64,000 nt of DNA from Lysobacterales bacterium 66-474 (GTDB taxonomy: Bacteria; Pseudomonadota; Gammaproteobacteria; Xanthomonadales; Rhodanobacteraceae), in assembly GCA_001899805.1 (NCBI GenBank), contig MKWP01000009.1, positions 1-64,000 of the forward strand, given 5' to 3'. The translations under genes and the position numbers were made by a program. The notes under the pieces are model-generated. The model had not been told where the DNA came from, ran no database searches, and saw only the letters and a program-made list of their open reading frames with translations. Positions 17,998 through 27,124 of the stretch are shown here, in pieces (within the stretch, counting starts at the first letter, position 1; every line of letters begins with the position of its first letter).

Positions 17998-19158
17998 ATG
18001 CAATCCGAAGAGCTGCGCGCCTGGCTGACCTTGCTGCGCGCCCCCGGCGTGGGCGCCGGCGGCTTGCAGGTCCTGCTGCGCGAGGCGGGTTCGGCGCGCG
18101 CCGCCTGCGCGGATATCCGGAAGTTCCGCCGCCAGGCAGGGCCGGGGCAAGTCGTCCTGGAGCAAGCCGCGCTGGACTGGATCGAGCATCCCGATCGCGC
18201 CCGCCTCGATGCCGACATGGCGTGGCTGGCCGAACCCGGCCACCGCCTGCTGTGCTGCGGCGAACCCGACTTCCCGCCGCAACTGGAAAACATCGCCGCG
18301 CCGCCTGCCGCGTTGTTCGTGGCGGGCGATCCGGCAGTCCTGTTGATGCCGCAGGTGGCGATCGTGGGTGCGCGCAGCGCCAGTGCCCAGGGCCTTGCGA
18401 CGGCGCGCGATTTCGCGCGTACCTTCGGCCGCGCCGGACTCGTCGTCACCAGCGGCATGGCCGACGGCATCGACGGCGCGGCGCACGCCGGTGCGCTGGA
18501 AGCCGGCGCCGCGACGATCGCGGTGGTGGGCACGGGGCCGGATCTGGTTTATCCACGCAAGCATCGCGAATTGGCGGCCAGGATCACCCGGCATGGGGCC
18601 ATCGCCAGTGAGTATCCGCCCGGCACCGAAGCCCGGCCCCATCACTTTCCGCGCCGCAACCGGCTGATCGCCGGGCTGGCGCTGGGAACCCTGGTGGTCG
18701 AGGCGGGTCTGCAGTCCGGATCGTTGATCACCGCAAGGTTGGCCGCCGAAGCCGGCCGCGAAGTGTTCGCGCTGCCGGGTTCCATCCACAACCCGCTGGC
18801 CAGGGGTTGCCACCGGCTGATCCGGGACGGCGCGCGGCTGGTCGAGACCGCTGCCGAAGTGGTCGAGGCGCTGGCGCCGGGTGCACGGGCGCTGGGCGCC
18901 GACCTCAGGGCGCGGCTGGACGGCGGGGATGCACCGGCCGCGGCCGTCGATGGAGCCCACGACCGGGCGCAGGACCCTGATTACAAAGCACTTCTCGGCG
19001 CGCTTGGCGATGCGCCCGCGGCGCTGGACGAGCTGGTCGAGCGCACCGGCCTCGGCCCTGCGGCGATCTCGTCGATGCTGTTGTTGCTGGAGCTGGAGGG
19101 CAGCGTGGCGTCGGCGGGAAATGGGCGCTGGCAGCGACTTTTCGCTTCCGGCGCTTGA
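17998..19158 (+). CDS. dprA: DNA-processing protein DprA
   Basis: A 386-residue DprA/Smf, which loads RecA onto incoming single-stranded DNA during natural transformation. Seen: an N-terminal SAM-like helical region, the Rossmann core with VAIVGARSASAQGL, SGMADGIDGAAH, GTGPDLVYPRKH, SEYPPGTEARPHHFPRRNR and EAGLQSGSLITARLA, and a C-terminal winged helix (residues about 325-380). Full length and all signature blocks present, so competence is plausible. It follows the terminator of lysM; topA is 74 bases downstream, with no smg gene between them. Confidence 0.95.
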   Translation: MQSEELRAWLTLLRAPGVGAGGLQVLLREAGSARAACADIRKFRRQAGPGQVVLEQAALDWIEHPDRARLDADMAWLAEPGHRLLCCGEPDFPPQLENIAAPPAALFVAGDPAVLLMPQVAIVGARSASAQGLATARDFARTFGRAGLVVTSGMADGIDGAAHAGALEAGAATIAVVGTGPDLVYPRKHRELAARITRHGAIASEYPPGTEARPHHFPRRNRLIAGLALGTLVVEAGLQSGSLITARLAAEAGREVFALPGSIHNPLARGCHRLIRDGARLVETAAEVVEALAPGARALGADLRARLDGGDAPAAAVDGAHDRAQDPDYKALLGALGDAPAALDELVERTGLGPAAISSMLLLLELEGSVASAGNGRWQRLFASGA

Positions 19159-19179
19159 CACCACTACCCTGCGCGTGTG

Positions 19180-19216
19180 TTGACTATATATAGGGGGCGG
19201 ACCCAAGCCGCCCATG
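19180..19216 (+). promoter_or_regulatory. AT-rich candidate -10 and small hairpin before topA
   Basis: TATATATA (19185-19192) is rare in this GC-rich region and could supply a -10 for topA; a TTGACA at 19155-19160 is too far upstream to be its ideal partner. The inverted repeat GGGCGG/CCGCCC (19196-19214) follows. Confidence 0.3.
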
Positions 19217-19232
19217 GATTGCGTTCAAAAAA

Positions 19233-21767
19233 ATGGCCAAAAACCTCCTCATCGTCGAATCGCCCGCCAAGGCCAAGACGATCAACAAATACCTCGGCGA
19301 CGACTTCAAGGTGCTGGCGTCCTACGGGCACGTCCGCGACCTCGTGCCCAAGGAAGGCGCGGTCGACCCCGACCACGACTTCCGGATGGACTACGCGCTG
19401 ATCGACAAGAACGTCAAGCACGTCGATGACATCGCCAAGGCCGCCAAGGCCGCCGAGTCGATCTACCTCGCCACCGACCTTGATCGCGAGGGCGAGGCGA
19501 TCAGCTGGCACATCAGCGAGATCCTGAAGGAGCGGGGCCTGCTGAAGGACAAGCACACCCACCGCGTGGTGTTCAGCGAAATCACCCCGCGCGCGATCAA
19601 GGAAGCCGTGGCGCACCCGCGCAAGCTGTCGCACGACATGGTCGATGCCCAGCAAGCCCGCCGCGCGCTCGATTACCTGGTCGGCTTCAACCTGTCGCCG
19701 GTGCTGTGGCGCAAGGTCCAGCGCGGACTGTCGGCCGGGCGCGTGCAATCGCCCGCGCTGCGGATGATCGTCGAGCGCGAGGAGGAAATCGAAGCCTTCA
19801 AGCCGCGCGAGTACTGGACGGTCGAGGCCAGGCTCGCGCACGGGGACGGCGAGTTCAACGCGCGGCTGGTCAGGCTCCACGGCAAGAAGTTCGAGCAGTT
19901 CGACCTCACCAATGCCAACGATGCCCACGCCGCGCGCGATGCGTTGTTGAAAGCCGCGGGCGGCCAACTCGTCGTGGGCGACATCCAGTCGAAGCAGCGC
20001 CAGCGGCGTCCGGCCGCGCCATTCACCACCTCCACCCTGCAGCAGGAAGCCGCGCGCAAGCTCGGCATGGCGACCTCGCGCACCATGCGCATTGCGCAGG
20101 GCCTGTACGAGGGCGTGTCGCTGGGCGGCGAGGGCAACGTCGGGCTGATCACCTACATGCGTACCGACTCCACGCACCTGTCGGGTGAGGCGATCGGCGA
20201 ATTGCGCCAGGCCATCGAGCGCGAGTTCGGCAAGCAGGGCCTGCCCGAGCACGCGATGGTCTACAAGACCAAGTCCAAGAACGCGCAGGAAGCGCACGAG
20301 GCCATCCGACCGACGTCCGCGTTGCGCACCCCCAAATCGGTGGCGGCGTATCTCACGCCCGACCAGTTGAAACTGTACGAACTGGTCTGGAAACGCGCGG
20401 TCGCCTGCCAGATGAAACCGGCGACGCTCAACACGGTATCCGTCGAGTTTCCGTGTGGCGGCGACGCGGGTTTTCGCGCCACCGGCACCACCGTGGTCGA
20501 CCCGGGTTTCCTCGCGGTGTACGAAGAGGGCCGCGATGCGAAATCGGACGACGACGAGGAAGCGCGCAAGCTGCCTGCGCTGGCGAAGGGCGAAGCGGTG
20601 CCGTTGACCGACATCGCCACCGACCAGCACTTCACCGAACCGCCGCCGCGTTATTCCGAAGCCTCGCTGGTGAAGGCGCTCGAAGAATTCGGCATCGGCC
20701 GTCCCTCGACGTATGCCAGCATCATCCAGACGCTGCTGTCGCGCGAGTACGTGATCCTGGATTCGCGTCGCTTCAAGCCGACCGACGTGGGCCGCGCGGT
20801 GGCGAAGTTCCTCACCGCGCATTTCACGCAGTACGTCGATTACGACTTCACCGCGAGGCTCGAGGACGAACTCGACGCGGTCAGCCGCGGCGAGGAGGAA
20901 TGGCGCCCGCTGATGGCGGGGTTCTGGAAACCGTTCAAGGCGCTGGTCGACGACAAGATGGAAACCGTCGATCGTTCGGAGGCGACCGGCGCGCGCCTCC
21001 TGGGCGACGATCCGAAAACCGGCAAGCCGGTGTCGGTGCGGCTCGGCCGCTACGGGCCGTACGCCGCGTTGGGCGACAAGGACAAGGACGATGAAAAACT
21101 GAAATTCGCGTCGCTGTTGCCCGGCCAGAGCATGCACACCATCACGCTGGAAGAGGCGCTGGAACTCTTCAAGCTGCCGCGCCATCTCGGCGCGGATGCC
21201 GATGGCGAGGACATTTCCGCGGGCATGGGGCGTTTCGGCCCGTTCGTGAAAAAGGGCACGATGTACGCCTCGATCAAGGGCGACGAGAGTGCCTACACCA
21301 TCACGCTGGAACGCGCGAAGGAGCTGATCCGCGAGAAGCAGGAATTGATCGCCAACCGCGTCATCACCGATTTCGGCGACGGTATCCAGGTATTGAACGG
21401 GCGCTATGGCCCGTACATCACCGACGGCGAGAAGAACGCGAAGATCCCGAAGGATCGCGAACCCAAATCGCTGACGCACGACGAGTGCAAGGCGTTGATC
21501 GAGGCCGCCCCGGTGCGGCGCGGGCGTGGCGCGTTCAAGAAGGCGGCGGTGAAGAAATCCGCTCCGAAGAAGGCCGCTCCGAAGCAAGCCGTCGCGGAAA
21601 AAGCCGTGCCGAAGAAAGCCGCGGCGAAGCAAGTCGCGACCAGGAAAAGGGCCGCAAGAAAAACCGCGACCAGGAAAGCGGCCGCGAAGAAAACCGCGTC
21701 GAAAAAAGCGGTGCGCGTGGAATCCTCCACGGCGGTCGATGCGGAAACGCCGCCTTTCGACCTCTGA
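19233..21767 (+). CDS. topA: DNA topoisomerase I
   Basis: An 844-residue type IA topoisomerase that relaxes negative supercoils. Seen: TOPRIM domain (residues 1-120; IVESPAKAKTI, LATDLDREGEAISWH), the active-site Tyr308 in LITYMRTDSTHLS, GRPSTYASIIQTLL, and C-terminal repeat domains with GRYGPY at about residues 605 and 725. No tetracysteine zinc fingers are seen, unlike the E. coli enzyme. The last 80 residues are a lysine/alanine-rich, histone-H1-like tail. It is three bases from tsaC, so the two are likely co-transcribed. Confidence 0.96.
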   Translation: MAKNLLIVESPAKAKTINKYLGDDFKVLASYGHVRDLVPKEGAVDPDHDFRMDYALIDKNVKHVDDIAKAAKAAESIYLATDLDREGEAISWHISEILKERGLLKDKHTHRVVFSEITPRAIKEAVAHPRKLSHDMVDAQQARRALDYLVGFNLSPVLWRKVQRGLSAGRVQSPALRMIVEREEEIEAFKPREYWTVEARLAHGDGEFNARLVRLHGKKFEQFDLTNANDAHAARDALLKAAGGQLVVGDIQSKQRQRRPAAPFTTSTLQQEAARKLGMATSRTMRIAQGLYEGVSLGGEGNVGLITYMRTDSTHLSGEAIGELRQAIEREFGKQGLPEHAMVYKTKSKNAQEAHEAIRPTSALRTPKSVAAYLTPDQLKLYELVWKRAVACQMKPATLNTVSVEFPCGGDAGFRATGTTVVDPGFLAVYEEGRDAKSDDDEEARKLPALAKGEAVPLTDIATDQHFTEPPPRYSEASLVKALEEFGIGRPSTYASIIQTLLSREYVILDSRRFKPTDVGRAVAKFLTAHFTQYVDYDFTARLEDELDAVSRGEEEWRPLMAGFWKPFKALVDDKMETVDRSEATGARLLGDDPKTGKPVSVRLGRYGPYAALGDKDKDDEKLKFASLLPGQSMHTITLEEALELFKLPRHLGADADGEDISAGMGRFGPFVKKGTMYASIKGDESAYTITLERAKELIREKQELIANRVITDFGDGIQVLNGRYGPYITDGEKNAKIPKDREPKSLTHDECKALIEAAPVRRGRGAFKKAAVKKSAPKKAAPKQAVAEKAVPKKAAAKQVATRKRAARKTATRKAAAKKTASKKAVRVESSTAVDAETPPFDL

Positions 21768-21770
21768 GCC

Positions 21771-22334
21771 ATGCGTGTCTTTGCTGCCGGTGAAATCGAC
21801 GAAGCTGCCGCGCTGCTGCACGCGGGTGGCGTGTTGGCGTATCCGACCGAAGGCGTCTACGGACTCGGCTGCGACCCGGACAACCACGCGGCTTTCGAAA
21901 AAATCTTCGCGCTCAAGCGGCGCCCGCCCGAGCAGGGCGTGCTGTTGATCGCCGCCGATTTCGGGCAAATCCGGCCATGGCTGGGCGACGTTTCCGAAGC
22001 CGCGTTGGCGCGCGCGCGCGCGGCCTGGCCCGGCGCGCATACCTTCATCTTCCCGCGCTCGCCACGGGTGCCGGAATGGGTCGCCGGCGGGCACGCCGGC
22101 ATCGCCCTGCGCGTGACCGCGCACGGCCCGTCGGCCGCGTTGTGCCGTGCGTTCGGCGGACCCATCGTGTCCACCAGCGCCAACCGTCATGGCGAACCGC
22201 CGGCGCGCAGCGCGGCGGACATCCGCGCCATCTTCGGCGACGAGCCGGACGGCGTGCTGGATGCCCCTCTGGGCGGATTGGATCGCCCGACGCCGATCAC
22301 GGATGCCGTGAGCGGCGCTATCATCCGCGCCTAG
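21771..22334 (+). CDS. tsaC: threonylcarbamoyl-AMP synthase (Sua5/YrdC/TsaC)
   Basis: A 187-residue YrdC-fold enzyme making threonylcarbamoyl-AMP, first step of the t6A37 tRNA modification. Seen: AYPTEGVYGLGCDP at the N-terminus, KRRPPEQGVLLI (substrate-binding KR-P), a FP-SPRVPEWVAGG strand and IVSTSANRHGEPPA. It is the short TsaC form without the Sua5 C-terminal domain. Starts three bases after the topA stop. Confidence 0.92.
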   Translation: MRVFAAGEIDEAAALLHAGGVLAYPTEGVYGLGCDPDNHAAFEKIFALKRRPPEQGVLLIAADFGQIRPWLGDVSEAALARARAAWPGAHTFIFPRSPRVPEWVAGGHAGIALRVTAHGPSAALCRAFGGPIVSTSANRHGEPPARSAADIRAIFGDEPDGVLDAPLGGLDRPTPITDAVSGAIIRA

Positions 22335-22350
22335 GGACCGGGGAGTTTCG

Positions 22351-23706
22351 GTGTCGAGCGTATACGAACCACAGCGAGGCGCGGTGGCGGGGCCATGGTG
22401 GCCGCTGCTCGCCGATGCGTCGCCGCAGCGCGTGGTGGTCTGGCGGGACGGCCAGGCCGTGCACGCCACGTCTTTCCTCGCCGACGTCGAGTCGCTGGCC
22501 GCGCGCCTGCCGGTCGCGCAGGCGGCGGTGAACCTGTGCGAAGACCGTTACGCGTTCCTGGTCGCGTTTGCCGCGTTGCTGGTGCGCGGCCAGATCAACC
22601 TGCTGCCGCCCTCGCGCGCCGCGCACGCGATCGATGCGGCGTTGCGCGCCCATCCCGACAGTTACACCCTGGGCGACGCACCGCTTTACCCCGAGCCGCC
22701 CGACTTCCTGCATTTCGTGCCGGATGGTCGCGGCCACCCGGTCGCGCCGATGCTGGTCGCGGGCAACGCGACGGCCGCGATCGGTTACACCTCGGGGTCC
22801 ACCGGCGTGCCGCGCGCCAATCCCAAGTGCTGGGAACGGCTTGCGGTTTCCAGCGGCCACAACGATGCGCTGCTGCGCGCGCTGGCGGGCGGCGACTACC
22901 ACGTGGTCGCGACGGTACCGCCTCAGCACATGTACGGCCTGGAATTCTCGGTGCTGCTGCCGCTGTTCGGGCATGCGTCGGTGTGCGCGGGCAAGCCGTT
23001 CTTTGCGGCCGATATCGCGGCTTCGCTGCAGCAACTGCCCGAACCGCGGATCCTCGTGACTACCCCGGTGCATTTGCGCGCACTGCTGGATTCCGGACAC
23101 CCGCTGCCGCGGTTGTCGGGCATCGTTTCCGCCACCGCGCCGCTTTCGCGCGAGCTCGCGCACGACGCCGAGGCCCGCTTCGGCGCACCGGTGCAGGAAG
23201 TGTTCGGTTCCACCGAGACATGCGTGATCGCGCACCGCCGCACCGCGCACGAGGACGCCTGGACGCCGTATCCGGGCATCTCGTTGCATCCGCAACCGGA
23301 TGGCACCCGCATCGAAGCCCCGCAGCTGTTGCAGCCGGTGGTGCTTGCCGACGTCGTGGAGTTGCCGGGCGATGGGCGCTTCCGCCTGTGCGGCCGCAAT
23401 ACCGACCTGCTGGAGATCGCCGGCAAGCGCGCCTCGCTGGGTGACCTGACGCACAAGTTGCTGGCGGTGCCGGGCGTGCGCGACGGCGTGGTGTTCCAGG
23501 TCGATGACGTCGACAACATGGGCGTGCGCCGCATCGCTGCGCTGGCGGTGGCGCCCGGACTCGACGCACGCACGATCCTCGACGCGCTGCGTGCCGACAT
23601 CGATCAGGTGTTCCTGCCGCGCCCGTTGAAACTCGTCGACGCACTGCCGCGCAGCGAAACCGGCAAGCTGCCGCGCGTCGCCTTGCTGGCCGCGTTGAAC
23701 CGCTAG
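22351..23706 (+). CDS. AMP-dependent synthetase/ligase-like protein
   Basis: A 451-residue member of the ANL adenylating superfamily, starting at GTG 22351. Seen: the phosphate-binding GYTSGSTGVPRANPK, PPQHMYGLE, STETCVIAHRR, and the hinge/C-terminal LCGRNTDLLEIAGKRASLGDL with a terminal SETGKLPR lysine. It is shorter than acyl-CoA synthetases (about 500-560). Such short ligases activate aryl or acyl acids for pigments or lipids in related bacteria, but no carrier protein or ketosynthase gene lies next to it, so the substrate is unknown. It lies between tsaC and purD on the same strand. Confidence 0.75.
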   Translation: MSSVYEPQRGAVAGPWWPLLADASPQRVVVWRDGQAVHATSFLADVESLAARLPVAQAAVNLCEDRYAFLVAFAALLVRGQINLLPPSRAAHAIDAALRAHPDSYTLGDAPLYPEPPDFLHFVPDGRGHPVAPMLVAGNATAAIGYTSGSTGVPRANPKCWERLAVSSGHNDALLRALAGGDYHVVATVPPQHMYGLEFSVLLPLFGHASVCAGKPFFAADIAASLQQLPEPRILVTTPVHLRALLDSGHPLPRLSGIVSATAPLSRELAHDAEARFGAPVQEVFGSTETCVIAHRRTAHEDAWTPYPGISLHPQPDGTRIEAPQLLQPVVLADVVELPGDGRFRLCGRNTDLLEIAGKRASLGDLTHKLLAVPGVRDGVVFQVDDVDNMGVRRIAALAVAPGLDARTILDALRADIDQVFLPRPLKLVDALPRSETGKLPRVALLAALNR

Positions 23707-23739
23707 AATGCGCGGCCTGTCCGCAGCGCAGTGGGTGGC

Positions 23740-25047
23740 ATGAAAATCCTGGTGATCGGCTCCGGCGGCCGCGAGCACGCCCTGGCCTGGAAACTCGCGC
23801 AGTCGCCGCGCGTCGCCGAAGTCATCGTCGCACCCGGCAATGCCGGTACCGCGCGCGAACCCGGCATGCGCAACGCGGATGTTTCCGCGGCCGACCTGGA
23901 TGGATTGCTGACGCTTGCGCGCAGCGAAGGAGTTGCGTTCACCGTGGTCGGTCCAGAAGCGCCGCTGGTCGCGGGCGTGGTGGACCGGTTCCGGGCAGCG
24001 GGGCTGCGCATCTTCGGGCCGACCGCGGCGGCGGCCCAGCTCGAAGGTTCCAAGTCCTTCACCAAGGATTTCCTCGCGCGCCACCGGATTCCGACCGCGC
24101 ATTACGCGGTGTTCGGCGCGTTGCAGCCCGCGCTCGAATACGTGCGTGCACATGCCGATGAAAGCGGGGGTGCGCCCATCGTGATCAAGGCCGATGGCCT
24201 TGCCGCCGGCAAGGGCGTGGTGGTGGCGATGACGCTGGCCGATGCCGAACACGCACTCGCCGACATGCTGGGCGCGCATGCCTTCGGCGAGGCCGGCGCG
24301 CGCGTGGTGATCGAAGAGTTCCTCGACGGCGAGGAAGCCAGCTACATCGTGATGGCCGATGGCGCGCACGCATTGCCGATGGCGTCCAGCCAGGACCACA
24401 AGCGCGTGGGCGACGGCGACACCGGCCCCAATACCGGCGGCATGGGCGCGTATTCACCGGCGCCGGTGGTGACGCCGGAAGTCGAACGCCGCATCCGCGC
24501 GGAAGTCATCGAGCCCACCCTGCGCGGCATGGCCGCCGAGGGCGCGCCGTTCACCGGATTCCTCTACGCCGGTTTGATGATCGACAAGACCGGCGCGCCG
24601 AAGGTGATCGAATTCAACGTGCGCTTCGGCGATCCCGAAACGCAACCGATCATGCAACGTCTGCGATCCGACTTCGTCCATCTGATCGAAGCCGGGCTGG
24701 ACGGAAAGCTCGACCGCGTCGAAGCCGAATGGGACCCGCGTCCGTCGCTGGGCGTGGTGATCGCGGCGCAGGGGTATCCCGCCAGCCCGAAAAAGGGTGA
24801 CGTGATCACGGGACTCGACGTGGATTTCGGGGGCGACACGAAGGTATTCCACGCGGGCACCACGCTGGATGCGGATGGCGGCATCGTCACCGCCGGCGGA
24901 CGCGTGTTGTGCGTGTGCGCGCTGGGCGATGATCTGTCGCAGGCCCGCGATCGCGCGTACGCGGCGGTCGATCGCATCCATTTCGATGGCGCGTTTTACC
25001 GCCGCGACATCGGGCATCGCGCGCTGGCGCATCGTAGGGTGGGCTGA
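23740..25047 (+). CDS. purD: phosphoribosylamine-glycine ligase
   Basis: A 435-residue GAR synthetase, second step of de novo purine synthesis. Seen: MKILVIGSGGREHALAWKL, the ATP-grasp domain with IVIKADGLAAGKGVVVAM, EEFLDGEEASYIVMADG, SSQDHKRVGDGDTGPNTGGM and EFNVRFGDPETQ. ATG 23740 gives the canonical N-terminus. Purine genes purD here and purH at 49095 are unlinked. A palindromic repeat begins at the gene's end. Confidence 0.96.
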   Translation: MKILVIGSGGREHALAWKLAQSPRVAEVIVAPGNAGTAREPGMRNADVSAADLDGLLTLARSEGVAFTVVGPEAPLVAGVVDRFRAAGLRIFGPTAAAAQLEGSKSFTKDFLARHRIPTAHYAVFGALQPALEYVRAHADESGGAPIVIKADGLAAGKGVVVAMTLADAEHALADMLGAHAFGEAGARVVIEEFLDGEEASYIVMADGAHALPMASSQDHKRVGDGDTGPNTGGMGAYSPAPVVTPEVERRIRAEVIEPTLRGMAAEGAPFTGFLYAGLMIDKTGAPKVIEFNVRFGDPETQPIMQRLRSDFVHLIEAGLDGKLDRVEAEWDPRPSLGVVIAAQGYPASPKKGDVITGLDVDFGGDTKVFHAGTTLDADGGIVTAGGRVLCVCALGDDLSQARDRAYAAVDRIHFDGAFYRRDIGHRALAHRRVG

Positions 25048-25165
25048 GCCCTTCGACAGGCTCAGGACAGGCTCGCGAAGCCCAACGTCGTGATCCAAGC
25101 CCGCGTTGGGCTTCCACCGGATGAAGCCCGGCGTCAGCCCAACCTGCGATGCTGACGTGCGCGCC
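25034..25165. repeat. palindromic repeat cluster after purD
   Basis: Contains TAGGGTGGGCTGA, the CCTTCGACAGGCTCAGG REP core and a GAAGCCCAACG/CGTTGGGCTTC inverted pair. The GTTGGGCTTC part is shared with the block at 49002-49086. The repeat overlaps the last codons of purD. Confidence 0.6.
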
Positions 25166-25202
25166 TGTGGCTTGATAGGCTTGGGCGCCACGAGGGGGCC
25201 GC

Positions 25203-27074
25203 ATGAACCAATTCCGTTTGCTGGGCAAACGCCGCTTCGCGCCGTTCTTCGCGGTGCAGGCGCTGGCCGCGTTCAACGACAACGCGTTCCGCAACGCGAC
25301 GATCGTGCTGGTCGGGTTCCAGTTGGGGCTGTCGACCGGGACGATCGGGATGTATTCCAACCTCGCGCCGGCGTTGTTCATCCTGCCGTTCTTCCTGTTT
25401 TCCGCGAGCGCCGGGCAGCTGGCGGAAAAGTACGAGAAGCACACGCTGATCCGCTGGGTGAAGGTGTTCGAGATCGCGGCGATGTGCATCGCCGCGTGGG
25501 GTTTCCACGCGAAGAGTCCGCCGCTGCTGTTCGTGGTGCTGTTCCTGATGGGCCTGCACTCGACGGTGTTCGGGCCGATCAAGTACGCGATCCTGCCGCA
25601 GGTGCTCGAGCGCGACGAGCTGGTGGGCGGCAATGGCCTGGTCGAAACCGGCACGTCGATCGCGATCCTGGTCGGCATGATCGCCGGTGGTGCGGCGATG
25701 GCTTCGCATTTCGGCTGGATGGCTGCCGCCGCGCTGGTGATCGGCGTTGCGGTGCTGGGACTCATCGCCAGCCTCGCGATCCCGCGGGTTCCCGCTGCGG
25801 CGCCGGGTTTGAAATTCAACTGGAACTTCATCGTCGAAAGCGGTCGCGTGCTGAAGCTCGCCGCCAGGCAGCGCGCGGTCTTCAATTCGATCCTCGGGAT
25901 CTCATGGTTCTGGTTCTTCGGTGGCGTGGTGACCGCGCAACTGCCGAACTACACGCGGCTGTACCTCGGCGGTGGTGCCAGCGTCGAAATCTTGGTGCTG
26001 GCGTTGTTCTCGATCGGGGTCGGCATCGGCTCGCTGTTGTGCGAACGCCTGTCCGGGCACAAGGTCGAGATCGGGCTGGTGCCGCTGGGCGCACTCGGGA
26101 TGACCGTGTTCGGCATCCTGCTGTTCTTCGCTCGCCACACGCCGCCGGGCTACAGCGAAATCGACTGGCTGGCCTTCCTGCACGCGCCGGGGAACGGGTG
26201 GATCGCGCTGGACATGGCGTTGCTGGGCGTGTTCGCGGGTTTCTTCATCGTGCCGCTGTTCGCGCTGGTGCAAAGCCGCACGCCGCAGGGCGAGCTGTCG
26301 CGCGTGATCGCGGGCAACAACATCATCAACGCGATTTTCCTGGTGGCGGCGGCGCTGTTCGGCATCGGCTTGCTGGCGGCCGGGCTCACCATTCCGCAGT
26401 TGTTCCTGGTGACTGCGCTTCTGAACGCCGCAGTGACCTTGTGGATCTTCCTGCTGGTACCCGAATTCCTGGTGCGGTTCGTGGATTGGCTGCTGATCAA
26501 CGTGCTGTACCGCGTGCGGGTGGCCGGTCTCGAGCGCGTGCCTGACGAGGGTCCGGCGCTGCTGGTGTGCAACCATGTCAGCTTCATGGACGCGCTGATC
26601 ATCATGGGCAGCGTGCGGCGGCCGGTGCGCTTCGTGATGTACTACAAGATCTTCAAGGTGCCGGTGTTGAGTTTCGTGTTCCACGCGGCCAAGGCCATTC
26701 CGATCGCGGGCGGCAAGGAGAATCCGAAACTGCTGGCGCGTGCGTTCGACGCCATCGACGCGGCACTGGCCGAAGGCGAACTGGTGTGCGTGTTTCCCGA
26801 GGGCGGCCTGTCGCTGGATGGCGAGATCGCCACTTTCCGTCCCGGCGTCGAGAAGATCCTCGCGCGGCGGCCGGTACCGGTGATCCCGATGGCGTTGCGC
26901 GGATTGTGGGCCAGCATGTGGAGCCGGCGCGATTCCAGGCTCGGACGCGCGCGCCTGCCGCGGCGTTTCCGCGCGCGCATCGAACTCGCGATCGGGGCAC
27001 CCATGCAGGGAGCCTCGAACAGCGCCGCGCAGATGGAAGCCGCGGTGCGCGAACTGCGCGGCGTCGAGGCATGA
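25203..27074 (+). CDS. MFS transporter fused to a PlsC-type acyltransferase (LplT-Aas-like, two-domain)
   Basis: A 623-residue fusion. Residues 1-420 form an 11-12 helix MFS permease resembling the lysophospholipid flippase LplT (FFAVQALAAFNDNAFRNA near the N-terminus). Residues 430-623 form a glycerolipid acyltransferase with NHVSFMDALI (HX4D catalytic pair) and FPEGGLSLDGEI. The model is import or flipping of lysophospholipid and re-acylation at the inner membrane. The acyl-ACP synthetase domain found in full LplT-Aas fusions is missing, so acyl groups must come from elsewhere. GAGGGGG precedes ATG 25203. A hairpin follows. Confidence 0.85.
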   Translation: MNQFRLLGKRRFAPFFAVQALAAFNDNAFRNATIVLVGFQLGLSTGTIGMYSNLAPALFILPFFLFSASAGQLAEKYEKHTLIRWVKVFEIAAMCIAAWGFHAKSPPLLFVVLFLMGLHSTVFGPIKYAILPQVLERDELVGGNGLVETGTSIAILVGMIAGGAAMASHFGWMAAAALVIGVAVLGLIASLAIPRVPAAAPGLKFNWNFIVESGRVLKLAARQRAVFNSILGISWFWFFGGVVTAQLPNYTRLYLGGGASVEILVLALFSIGVGIGSLLCERLSGHKVEIGLVPLGALGMTVFGILLFFARHTPPGYSEIDWLAFLHAPGNGWIALDMALLGVFAGFFIVPLFALVQSRTPQGELSRVIAGNNIINAIFLVAAALFGIGLLAAGLTIPQLFLVTALLNAAVTLWIFLLVPEFLVRFVDWLLINVLYRVRVAGLERVPDEGPALLVCNHVSFMDALIIMGSVRRPVRFVMYYKIFKVPVLSFVFHAAKAIPIAGGKENPKLLARAFDAIDAALAEGELVCVFPEGGLSLDGEIATFRPGVEKILARRPVPVIPMALRGLWASMWSRRDSRLGRARLPRRFRARIELAIGAPMQGASNSAAQMEAAVRELRGVEA

Positions 27075-27103
27075 AAAAGGGCTGCGGCAAAAACCGCAGC
27101 CCG
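27074..27103 (-). terminator. terminator between the MFS-PlsC gene and the exported protein
   Basis: The stem GGGCTGCGG/CCGCAGCCC (27079-27102) is followed on the minus strand by TTTTT (27078-27074). It ends the minus-strand gene at 27125 and probably also the plus-strand fusion gene. Confidence 0.75.
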
Positions 27104-27124
27104 TTGTGCACACCAGCGAAAGCA

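Noticed and set aside
16666-19215. 849-codon frame opposite lysM and dprA
   Set aside because: Shadow of two well-supported genes in another frame; no family resemblance.
19164-22469. 1101-codon frame opposite topA
   Set aside because: Antisense shadow of topA and tsaC; the apparent repeat-rich tail mirrors the lysine/alanine tail codons of topA.
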